Assembly (NCBI GenBank): GCA_022865525.1
Contig: JALHSV010000281.1
Coordinates: 1 to 5,813 of the forward strand
Direction: 5' to 3'
DNA from: Thermodesulfovibrionales bacterium
GTDB lineage: Bacteria > Nitrospirota > Thermodesulfovibrionia > Thermodesulfovibrionales > SM23-35
Length of the DNA: 5,813 nt
The translations under genes and the position numbers were made by a program. Of this stretch, positions 1 to 5,813 are shown piece by piece. Numbering within the stretch: the first letter of the stretch is position 1; the number at the start of each line of letters is the position of its first letter. Below the pieces are notes generated by a model, which did no database searches, was not told where the DNA came from, and saw only the letters and a program-made list of their open reading frames with translations.

Positions 1-168
1 GATACGCATGCTTCTGATTTTCTGGAAAAAGAACTCGACGTAATGAGAGAGGATATTGATAACTATCTCATCGAACAAGAAGTGAACAAACGGCTGAAAG
101 AGCATATTGCCGAACTCAGAAACAATGCCTGCGTTAAGATACAACTTAACCCGCAGAATCAGGAATAA
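1..168 (+). CDS. C-terminal end of a probable SurA-like peptidyl-prolyl isomerase (partial)
   Basis: The window opens inside a reading frame that runs from base 1 to a TAA at 166-168, giving 55 residues with no in-frame stop. The tail is charged and helical, then ends in a short strand: RLKEHIAELRNNACVKIQL followed by a short polar end. This resembles the C-terminal helix and last strand of SurA/parvulin-type periplasmic chaperones, which typically end in a pattern like L..WI.ELR..A.I.I. Those proteins help outer-membrane proteins fold in the periplasm. The next gene is pdxA and rsmA lies further on, matching the surA-pdxA-rsmA order known from Escherichia coli, and this context is much of the support. 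The parvulin domain and signal peptide lie outside the window, so a different SurA/PpiD-like or SurA N-domain protein is possible. Confidence 0.6.
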   Translation, partial: DTHASDFLEKELDVMREDIDNYLIEQEVNKRLKEHIAELRNNACVKIQLNPQNQE

Positions 169-218
169 CTTATTGTTTGTACGCAGTATCACAGAGTGTT
201 TGTAAAGGTTATTGATTA

Positions 219-1199
219 ATGAAAAAACTTCTTATTACCATGGGGGACCCCGGAGGAGTGGGGCCTGAAATTATCGCAAAAGCATTCGTTACGCCCGGTA
301 TCCGGAAATCCTGCATTCCGATTGTGATCGGGGATACTCTCATCATGGCAAAGGCATTGCGTCTTCTCAGGAATCCCCGGAAGCTGCGGGAAATAACATC
401 ACCGGACGAAGCTGAAAAGAGCGGGAGACTGATTCATATTATCAACGTAAACAGTATAATCCCACAGTCGCTCCCTCAAAAAAAACCGACTGCTGAAGGT
501 GGGGAAGCTTGTGTCAGGTATATCAGGAAAGCTGTCGAGCTTGCGATGCACAAACAGGTGGATGGCATGGTTACCGCCCCCATCTCTAAAGAAGCACTGA
601 AGATGGCCGGATTTGCCTGGCCGGGCCATACAGAGATGCTTGTCGAATTTTCGCGCACAAAACAGTATGCAATGATGCTGGTTGGAGGACCATTGCGTGT
701 TATTCTGGTCACAATCCATACCGCGCTGAAGAATGTCCCGGAGATGATCACTGCGAAGAAGATACTAAGAGTCATCCGTCTTGCAAAAAAAGCATGTGAC
801 ATGTTGAACATACGCAACCCAAAGATTGCAGTCGCCGGACTTAATCCGCATGCAGGAGAGGCGGGGATATTTGGGGAGGAGGAGATAACGCAGATTGTTC
901 CGGCCATCAGGCAGGCGAACCGGGAAGGAATTCCTGTTTCAGGTCCTTATCCGCCGGACACCATTTTTCATAAAGCATATCAAGGTGAAATTGATATCGT
1001 TGTCTGCATGTATCATGATCAGGGATTGATTCCCCTGAAAATGATCGCCTTTGATAAAGGCGTGAATGTGACCGTCGGCATTCCGTTTGTCCGCACATCC
1101 CCTGACCATGGAACCGCATATGACATAGCTTGGAAGGGGACGGCGAATCCGTCAAGCATGATCGAGGCGATAAAACTGGCAGTCAGGTTGAAAATATAA
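219..1199 (+). CDS. pdxA: 4-hydroxythreonine-4-phosphate dehydrogenase PdxA
   Basis: PdxA oxidises 4-phosphohydroxy-L-threonine with NAD(P)+. The product decarboxylates to 3-amino-2-oxopropyl phosphate, which PdxJ condenses with deoxyxylulose phosphate to make pyridoxine phosphate; this is the DXP-dependent vitamin B6 route in the cytoplasm. At 326 residues it is full length (E. coli PdxA is 329). Visible family motifs are the N-terminal TMGDPGGVGPEI (residues 7-18), VTAPISKEAL (118-127), GHTEM (136-140), LNPHAGEAGIFGEEE (208-222), YHDQGLIPLK (265-274) and the C-terminal TSPDHGTAYDIA (293-304). His167, His211 and His266 match the three metal-binding histidines of the E. coli enzyme in position and context. 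The ATG at 219 is preceded by AAAGG at 204-208, about 10 bases upstream, and the MKKLLITMGDP start is typical. It lies 50 bases after the SurA-like gene and 15 before the transporter, so co-transcription is likely. No sign of damage. Confidence 0.96.
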   Translation: MKKLLITMGDPGGVGPEIIAKAFVTPGIRKSCIPIVIGDTLIMAKALRLLRNPRKLREITSPDEAEKSGRLIHIINVNSIIPQSLPQKKPTAEGGEACVRYIRKAVELAMHKQVDGMVTAPISKEALKMAGFAWPGHTEMLVEFSRTKQYAMMLVGGPLRVILVTIHTALKNVPEMITAKKILRVIRLAKKACDMLNIRNPKIAVAGLNPHAGEAGIFGEEEITQIVPAIRQANREGIPVSGPYPPDTIFHKAYQGEIDIVVCMYHDQGLIPLKMIAFDKGVNVTVGIPFVRTSPDHGTAYDIAWKGTANPSSMIEAIKLAVRLKI

Positions 1200-1214
1200 A
1201 TCTTATTGAGCATA

Positions 1215-2444
1215 ATGAGCCTGAATAAGAAGCATATCATTAGCTGGACACTCTTCGATTTTGCAAACTCAAGCTACTCCGCTGTAATAGCTGCGGTTGT
1301 CTTCCCGGTGTACTATGTGAATGTCATTGTCGGAAATGAGACAGGACGTGGTGACCTCTGGTGGGGAAGGGCGATATCGGTCAGCATGGCCGTTGTTGCC
1401 CTCAGTTCCCCATTCCTCGGAGGGATAGCTGATTTCGGTGGGCTCAGGAAGCGATTCCTGTTTTTTTATACTGCTCTAAGTGTCCTCGCCGTCGCGAGCC
1501 TCTCTATTCTCGGGAAGGGAATGATCATTGAGGGATTTCTGTTGATTGTGATAGCAAATTTCGGCATGGAAGGGGGGCTTGTCTTTTATAATTCTTTTCT
1601 TCCCCGTATTGCGCCGCGCGACTACCAGGGAAGGGTTTCTGCCTGGGGATTTATGGTAGGGTATGCCGGGTCTATCATTTCACTCCTGTTCGCTCTTCCC
1701 TTGATCCAGAATGGATATTTCAAGGCTACCTGGTTTATGATTGCAGTTTTTTTTGCAGTCTGCTCAATTCCTGCTTTTCTTTTTCTGCCAAAGGATACGA
1801 AAGAAGAATATACACTCATGCATTCAGCCATGAGAGGTCTCAGGCTAACTTTGACAACACTCAGGGAAATAGCACGAAGAAAAGAGCCGGGAAAGTTCCT
1901 GTTCTCATATCTTCTTTATGAAGATGGGGTGAGTACCGTAATAGTATTTTCCAGTATTTTTGCTGCAACAACACTTGGATTTCAGCCCAGGGAACTCATT
2001 TTTCTTTATCTTGCCGTTCAGGCAACAGCTCTTTTGGGCTCTCTTGTCATGGCAAAACCGATTGACCTGTGGGGTCCCAAGAAAGTTATTATGATGTCAC
2101 TTGTCCTGTGGACCTCTGTTGCAGTGACCGCATTTTTTGTCCAGACAAAGAACCACTTCTGGGTGATCGCAACATGTGCCGGACTCGGACTTGGAACAGT
2201 GCAGGCAGCTTCACGTGCCTTTTATACCCAGTTTATTCCGGAAGGAAAAGAGGCTGAGTATTTCGGTCTGTATTCGTTGGCCGGGAAATCTTCGGCTGTG
2301 ATAGGCCCGATCATTTTCGGACAAATTTCTACGACATACGGCAGCCAGAGGCCTGCCATTCTCTCTGTGGCTGCGTTCTTTCTTATCGGTCTGATTATCC
2401 TTTGTTTTGTCCGGGGAGGAGCGCCCAATATTGAAGGAAAATAA
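1215..2444 (+). CDS. MFS transporter, UMF1 / Atg22-like family
   Basis: A 409-residue, very hydrophobic protein with about 12 predicted membrane helices and a charged central loop at roughly residues 192-227. It begins with ISWTLFDFANSSYSAVI (residues 8-24), the signature start of UMF1-type transporters (Atg22-like, a family related to the yeast vacuolar amino-acid effluxer). MFS motif A is seen as GGIADFGGLRKRF (69-81). The second half carries YLLYEDGVST (232-241), GLGLGTVQAASRAFY (323-337) and EYFGLYSLAGKSSAVIGP (348-365), all typical of this family. It is an inner-membrane secondary transporter; the substrate cannot be read from sequence, and amino-acid or small-metabolite export is only a family-level guess. 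I prefer the ATG at 1215, which has a weak TGAG at 1207-1210 before it. A TTG at 1206 would add three residues and has no ribosome binding site. The gene sits between pdxA and rsmA, which are direct neighbours in E. coli. Confidence 0.9.
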   Translation: MSLNKKHIISWTLFDFANSSYSAVIAAVVFPVYYVNVIVGNETGRGDLWWGRAISVSMAVVALSSPFLGGIADFGGLRKRFLFFYTALSVLAVASLSILGKGMIIEGFLLIVIANFGMEGGLVFYNSFLPRIAPRDYQGRVSAWGFMVGYAGSIISLLFALPLIQNGYFKATWFMIAVFFAVCSIPAFLFLPKDTKEEYTLMHSAMRGLRLTLTTLREIARRKEPGKFLFSYLLYEDGVSTVIVFSSIFAATTLGFQPRELIFLYLAVQATALLGSLVMAKPIDLWGPKKVIMMSLVLWTSVAVTAFFVQTKNHFWVIATCAGLGLGTVQAASRAFYTQFIPEGKEAEYFGLYSLAGKSSAVIGPIIFGQISTTYGSQRPAILSVAAFFLIGLIILCFVRGGAPNIEGK

Positions 2445-2477
2445 CCGGCAACCAAATCACAATCAACACACAGAAAT

Positions 2478-3275
2478 ATGAAAAAAAAGTCTCTTGGACA
2501 ATATTTTCTTTTTGATCCTTTTATCATAGAGAGGATTATCAATGCTGCACATCTCAGGCCCGAAGACCTCGTTGTCGAAATCGGCCCCGGCCCCGGGAAA
2601 CTCACAAGAATGCTCTCCGAAAAAATCCGGAGGGTTATTGCAATCGAGCTTGATGAAAGGCTATTTGCGAGGTTGAAAACAGAACTCGCAGGATGCGACA
2701 ACATTGAACTGATACATGGAGACGCCCTTGAATACCCTTATGAAACCCTCTCTGAGTTCACTGTTGTTGCGAACATCCCGTACTACATCACGACTCCGAT
2801 AATCTTCAGGCTCCTCAAATCGAGAAAAAATCTCAGGTCCATGACCTTAACCGTTCAGAAAGAGGTGGCAGAGAGAATTGTCGCAGGTCCGGGCGGGAAG
2901 GACTACGGCGTGCTGTCGATCATGATTCAGTATTATGCGGTGCCCAGTTTGCAATTCGTTATTCCCAGAGAAGCGTTCAGGCCTGTCCCCAAGGTTGACT
3001 CTGCGGTAGTGCATATGAAAATCCTTGAGAAGCCTTCTGTTGATGTCGGAGATGAAAGATTGTTCTTCAAACTTGTGAAAACTGCTTTTTCTCAGAGGAG
3101 AAAGATGCTCTCGAATTCTCTGAAAAACATCCGAAGTGACATAAAGGAATGGCTGACAGAGGCGGGCATCGATCCTCAGAGAAGACCCGAGACACTCGGT
3201 ATCGAAGAATTCGCCAGGCTTGCGGATTTGTTTGAAAACCCTAAGAGTGCAGACATTGTGAGAAAAATTATTTAA
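2478..3275 (+). CDS. rsmA: 16S rRNA (adenine1518-N6/adenine1519-N6)-dimethyltransferase RsmA (KsgA)
   Basis: RsmA transfers four methyl groups from S-adenosylmethionine to two adjacent adenines in the 3'-terminal helix 45 loop of 16S rRNA, a late checkpoint in 30S subunit assembly. The 265-residue length is normal. Motifs in order are the N-terminal KKSLGQYFL (residues 3-11), SAM-binding EIGPGPGKLT (34-43), the acidic ribose contact IELDE (56-60), GDA (81-83), catalytic NIPYYITTPI (99-108), FRPVPKVDSAVV (167-178), FSQRRKMLSNSL (204-215) and the C-terminal RPETLGIEEFARLAD (236-250). The lysine-rich family start supports the ATG at 2478, though the upstream sequence has little Shine-Dalgarno character. 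An 8-base A run (2481-2488) directly follows the start codon. Tyr9 stands where the family usually has Asn or His (LGQNFL/LGQHFL). The gene is 33 bases after the transporter and is probably the last of the run. The FRPVPKVDSAVV and RPETLGIEEFA segments favour RsmA over Erm resistance methylases. Confidence 0.95.
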   Translation: MKKKSLGQYFLFDPFIIERIINAAHLRPEDLVVEIGPGPGKLTRMLSEKIRRVIAIELDERLFARLKTELAGCDNIELIHGDALEYPYETLSEFTVVANIPYYITTPIIFRLLKSRKNLRSMTLTVQKEVAERIVAGPGGKDYGVLSIMIQYYAVPSLQFVIPREAFRPVPKVDSAVVHMKILEKPSVDVGDERLFFKLVKTAFSQRRKMLSNSLKNIRSDIKEWLTEAGIDPQRRPETLGIEEFARLADLFENPKSADIVRKII

Positions 3276-3455
3276 CTCGATGATTAAATTTAAATATATT
3301 TCGCCGTTTTCTGAATAAAAATATTTATGAGCCCATTAGCTTAAGGTACACTACTGCATCGAAAAATAATTTTTTCACAACATCTGCACTCTTCGTATCT
3401 GTTTCCTGGATTAAGCGTAAATCAGAGTATCGAAACATTACATTTTTTGAAATTC
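3276..3455. other. convergent AT-rich intergenic region between rsmA and ftsH
   Basis: About 180 bases separate the tail-to-tail rsmA and ftsH genes. The region is AT-rich with no convincing reading frame, tRNA or recognised RNA. The only structures I see are two weak ones: a small AT stem at 3361-3376 (GAAAAA, loop TAAT, TTTTTC) and the imperfect hairpin at 3392-3434 listed separately. No GC-rich stem followed directly by a T run is present on either strand. Confidence 0.6.
3392..3434. terminator. imperfect hairpin, possible weak terminator between convergent genes
   Basis: TTCGTATCTG (3392-3401) can pair with CAGAGTATCGAA (3423-3434) to give ten base pairs with two single-base bulges, around a 21-base loop. 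A run of six T follows on the plus strand at 3443-3448, but eight bases beyond the stem, which is poor for a classic intrinsic terminator. The hairpin lies beyond both stop codons, so it could act on rsmA or ftsH transcripts or protect their 3' ends. The bulges, large loop and displaced T run make this tentative. Confidence 0.2.
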
Positions 3456-5336
3456 TTATGTTGCCTGCTTCATGATTCTCTCTATGGCGTCTTTTTCCAG
3501 AACCTCTTCTTTGATCAGTGCCTCTGCAAGCAAATCGAGGGTCTGCCGGTTCCCTGCCACGATATCTTCAGCCTTTGTTTCTGCCAGGGATATCAATTCG
3601 CGGATCTCCTGATCCATCAGCCAGGCCATCTCCTCGCTGTACCGCTTTGGCAGGGCGAGTTCCCTTCCCAGGAACGGATGCTCTTCCCCCCTCCCGAGAT
3701 TTACCGGTCCGACCTTATCACTCATGCCCCATTGGGCGACCATTTTTTCTGCGAGATCGGTTGCCTCTTTCAGATCGTTCTGTGCGCCGCTGCTTATATC
3801 ATTGAAGACAATCTTTTCAGCAACCCTTCCTGCAAGTGCAACACTCAGCCTGTTCATCAGATAGGTCTTGGGATAATAGTGCCTGTCCTCTTCCGGCAGC
3901 AGTTGTGTTACTCCCATGGCAAGTCCCCGCGGAATGATGCTCACCTTGTGGACCGGATCTGTTCCCGGGAGGTGCGATGCAACAAGCGCATGTCCCGCTT
4001 CATGGTACGCCGTTATCCTCTTTTCCGTGTCGCTGATGACTTCCTCCCGCACGTGACCCATGAGTATGATATCCCTTGCATCCTCGAAATCACTTATGTC
4101 AATCTGATCTTTGTTTTTCCTGATGGCAATCAACGCAGCCTCGTTTGTTATGTTTTCAAGGTCAGCACCTGTCATGCCGGGAGTCCCCCTCGCAATTTTT
4201 TCAAGGTCAATATTTTCTGCTGCCACTTTATTTTTCATATGAACCTCGAGGATTGCCTTTCGTTCTTTCAAGCCCGGTCTGTCAATGACGATATGCCTGT
4301 CAAAACGCCCGGGTCTGAGCAACGCAGGATCGAGGACGTCAGGCCTGTTCGTTGCTGCCAGCACAATTACTTCTTCGTGAGATTCAAACCCGTCCAGTTC
4401 GCTGAGAAGTTGATTCAGTGTCTGTTCCCTCTCATCGTGACCGCCTCCAAGGCCGGCACCGCGGGTGCGGCCGACAGCATCAATCTCATCGATAAAAATG
4501 ATACTCGGTTGTGATTCCTTTGCCTTTTTGAACATGTCCCTGACCCGCGATGCTCCGACTCCGACAAACATTTCGATAAATTCAGAACCGCTGATACTGA
4601 AAAAAGGGACCCCTGCCTCTCCTGCGACAGCACGTGCAAGGAGCGTTTTCCCCGTGCCAGGTGCACCGACCAACAGCACGCCCTTCGGCACTTTTGCACC
4701 CAGTTTCCTGAATTTCGAGGGATCCTTGAGGAACTCGATCGTCTCCTTAAGTTCCTGCTTCACTTTATTCATTCCTGCAACGTCCTTGAAAGTCACGCTG
4801 ACTTTCTTTGCATCGAAAAGTTTCGCCTTGCTCGCGCCGAACGTAAAAAGTCCTCCGGGTCCTCCCTGGATCTGCTGCGCCCGCCTCATAAGGAGTATCC
4901 AGATGCCGATGATGAGAATCCAGGGCAGAACCCCGATCAGAATCTGCCACAGGATGGAACCCTTATCAGACGGTTCAACAGCAATGAGAACGTTTTTTTC
5001 CTGGAGCTTTTTGATAAGGTCTTCACCCTGGAAAGAAGGAAGAAAGGTGTGGAATTTTTTTACCGGGGCCGTGCTTTTTTCGTCAGGAAGCTGAATAGGT
5101 ATCTCTTTCACGAGTGATCCGGTTATCTGAAGATCTTTTATGATAACGGAATGAATGTTCCCGGCATTCAGTTGTTCAAGAAAGTGACTGTAACCTATGG
5201 TATGGTATTCAGAAGTTCCAATCCTGAAAAACAGATTCCACAGATAAATGAACAGAAAAAAGATGAGAACGGCCGAGACAATTCGCCATTGAGGGCTTTT
5301 CATCAGGTCAGTCATCGTTTTTTTGTCGTCAGCCAT
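3456..5336 (-). CDS. ftsH: ATP-dependent zinc metalloprotease FtsH
   Basis: FtsH is a hexameric membrane AAA+ protease that extracts and degrades misassembled membrane proteins and some short-lived regulators. The protein has 626 residues. Domain order: first membrane helix about 19-37, periplasmic FtsH_ext region about 38-126, second helix about 127-149, AAA+ module about 180-430, and M41 peptidase domain about 437-620. The AAA+ module shows Walker A GAPGTGKT (224-231), pore loop FVGVG (257-261), Walker B IIFIDEID (279-286) and the second region of homology ATNRPDVLDPALLRPGRFDR (328-347) with arginine-finger candidates Arg341 and Arg344. The protease site HEAGH (445-449) supplies two zinc histidines and Glu446; Asp521 in GAQND is the likely third ligand. 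All key residues are intact. The first ATG (5336) has no visible Shine-Dalgarno sequence. An ATG at codon 12 (5301-5303) would give MKSPQWR, closer to many FtsH starts, but is no better supported. The gene stands alone on this strand here. Confidence 0.97.
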   Translation of the reverse strand: MADDKKTMTDLMKSPQWRIVSAVLIFFLFIYLWNLFFRIGTSEYHTIGYSHFLEQLNAGNIHSVIIKDLQITGSLVKEIPIQLPDEKSTAPVKKFHTFLPSFQGEDLIKKLQEKNVLIAVEPSDKGSILWQILIGVLPWILIIGIWILLMRRAQQIQGGPGGLFTFGASKAKLFDAKKVSVTFKDVAGMNKVKQELKETIEFLKDPSKFRKLGAKVPKGVLLVGAPGTGKTLLARAVAGEAGVPFFSISGSEFIEMFVGVGASRVRDMFKKAKESQPSIIFIDEIDAVGRTRGAGLGGGHDEREQTLNQLLSELDGFESHEEVIVLAATNRPDVLDPALLRPGRFDRHIVIDRPGLKERKAILEVHMKNKVAAENIDLEKIARGTPGMTGADLENITNEAALIAIRKNKDQIDISDFEDARDIILMGHVREEVISDTEKRITAYHEAGHALVASHLPGTDPVHKVSIIPRGLAMGVTQLLPEEDRHYYPKTYLMNRLSVALAGRVAEKIVFNDISSGAQNDLKEATDLAEKMVAQWGMSDKVGPVNLGRGEEHPFLGRELALPKRYSEEMAWLMDQEIRELISLAETKAEDIVAGNRQTLDLLAEALIKEEVLEKDAIERIMKQAT

Positions 5337-5393
5337 GATTAAATATGATCGAAATTACGTAAAAATTCAACCTTTTAAGGCAGGGTATTAAAG

Positions 5394-5422
5394 TTGACTC
5401 CCGCTGTTATTCCTGTTAAAGT
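5394..5422 (+). promoter_or_regulatory. candidate sigma-70-like promoter for the YtxH-type gene
   Basis: TTGACT (5394-5399) matches five of six bases of the -35 consensus, and TAAAGT (5417-5422), 17 bases on, matches four of six of the -10. The predicted start near 5429 would leave a leader of about 30 bases containing the ribosome binding site, a sensible arrangement. A better -10-like hexamer, TACAAT (5424-5429), exists but would be 24 bases from this -35, so the exact -10 is open. Confidence 0.4.
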
Positions 5423-5446
5423 TTACAATATACCACATACATTCAG

Positions 5447-5453
5447 AAAGGAG
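5447..5453 (+). promoter_or_regulatory. strong ribosome binding site that fixes the YtxH-type gene start
   Basis: AAAGGAG lies six bases before the ATG at 5460, close to ideal complementarity and spacing for the 16S rRNA 3' end. It settles the start: the reading frame is open further upstream to a TTG at 5394, but that codon has no such site and overlaps the likely -35 element. Confidence 0.85.
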
Positions 5454-5459
5454 ACGAGT

Positions 5460-5801
5460 ATGGAGAACGATTACAGGAAAATCGCAGGGGCGTTTCTCGT
5501 AGGGGGACTCATTGGTGCTGCCGTTGCATTGCTTTATGCACCGAAGTCAGGCCGGGCAACCAGAAAGGATATTTCGAAGACCGCGCGGCGGATCAAAAAA
5601 GAAACCGTGCATTTGGTTGAAGATGCTGTTGACAGCATAAATGATTTTACCGGTGAAGTGAGAGATAAGGTTACCGACGTTATAGAACGGGGGAAAGACC
5701 TTTCGGATGGGGCAAAGAAAGAGATTATCAGAAATCTGGAGCATGGACAGAAGGTCATAGAAAAACAGAAGAAGAGGATCGTTGAAGCGCTCGGGATATA
5801 G
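5460..5801 (+). CDS. small YtxH domain-containing membrane-anchored protein
   Basis: A 113-residue protein. Residues 8-26 form one hydrophobic, glycine-rich segment leading into the family signature, roughly GGLIGAAVALLYAPKSG (15-31): a glycine-zipper-like membrane helix ending in LLYAPKSG, typical of YtxH domain proteins (general-stress/YtxH family, named from Bacillus subtilis). The remaining 80 or so residues are highly charged and helical with spaced hydrophobic positions, suggesting a long amphipathic helix or coiled coil outside the membrane, probably cytoplasmic. Molecular function is not known for most members; some are stress-induced, and that is the most one can infer. It is transcribed divergently from ftsH with its own likely promoter and a very good ribosome binding site, implying substantial translation. 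The stop is TAG at 5799-5801, and no terminator is visible in the 12 bases left. Confidence 0.88.
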   Translation: MENDYRKIAGAFLVGGLIGAAVALLYAPKSGRATRKDISKTARRIKKETVHLVEDAVDSINDFTGEVRDKVTDVIERGKDLSDGAKKEIIRNLEHGQKVIEKQKKRIVEALGI

Positions 5802-5813
5802 GTCTGTTGCAGA

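Noticed and set aside
476..907. A 143-codon minus-strand open frame inside pdxA
   Set aside because: It overlaps the core of PdxA, whose metal-binding motifs are all in frame on the plus strand; no independent start signals or recognisable protein features.
2222..2704. A 160-codon minus-strand open frame across the transporter-rsmA junction
   Set aside because: It is antisense to the ends of two intact genes, Ser/Ile/Pro-rich without domain features, and explained by their codon composition.
2478..3275. rsmA as an Erm-type antibiotic-resistance methylase
   Set aside because: Erm and RsmA share a fold, but the FRPVPKVDSAVV and RPETLGIEEFARLAD segments and the neighbourhood beside pdxA point to the housekeeping 16S enzyme.
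3447..4514. A 355-codon plus-strand open frame opposite ftsH
   Set aside because: It lies almost wholly antisense to the intact FtsH protease and AAA+ domains, its translation is Cys/His/Pro-rich without domain character, and it has no promoter context. It is a by-product of ftsH codon use.
4465..5094. A 209-codon plus-strand open frame opposite the ftsH AAA+ and N-terminal region
   Set aside because: Antisense frames across conserved AAA+ domains often stay open by chance. The translation is low-complexity in Ser/Pro/Thr and mirrors the ftsH codons.
5394..5459. A 22-codon N-terminal extension of the YtxH-type gene from a TTG start
   Set aside because: The TTG forms part of a likely -35 box, has no ribosome binding site, and the ATG at 5460 has an excellent one; the YtxH family also normally starts just before the membrane helix.

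Overview
This is an ordinary bacterial chromosomal segment of housekeeping and accessory genes. I found no phage, insertion sequence, CRISPR array, tRNA or rRNA, and no clear candidate for an undescribed system. By eye the base composition is moderate, roughly mid-40s percent GC. The gene set is Gram-negative-like: an apparent SurA-type periplasmic chaperone tail lies next to pdxA and rsmA, the order known from proteobacteria (surA-pdxA-rsmA). The proteins look like those of Nitrospirota, Desulfobacterota or similar lineages rather than gammaproteobacteria, but this placement is a weak inference from protein style only.

Layout. A plus-strand run of four genes fills bases 1-3275: the last 55 codons of a probable SurA-like peptidyl-prolyl isomerase, then pdxA (vitamin B6 synthesis), a 12-helix UMF1/Atg22-like major facilitator transporter, and rsmA (16S rRNA dimethyladenosine methyltransferase). 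Gaps of 50, 15 and 33 bases suggest one transcript. A 180-base AT-rich gap follows, in which rsmA converges with ftsH on the minus strand (3456-5336). It holds only weak hairpins. A 123-base divergent intergenic region separates ftsH from a small plus-strand gene for a YtxH-type membrane-anchored protein (5460-5801), which has a strong ribosome binding site and a plausible sigma-70-like promoter. The window ends 12 bases after that gene.

How the genes relate. SurA-like chaperone, PdxA and RsmA do not share a pathway; they form a conserved neighbourhood linking envelope protein folding, cofactor supply and ribosome maturation. The transporter between pdxA and rsmA is the least expected member. 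FtsH is the membrane AAA+ zinc protease for quality control, and its small divergent YtxH neighbour is also predicted to sit at the membrane. All complete genes have intact family motifs; the most notable departure is a Tyr in the usually Asn/His position of the RsmA N-terminal GQxFL motif.
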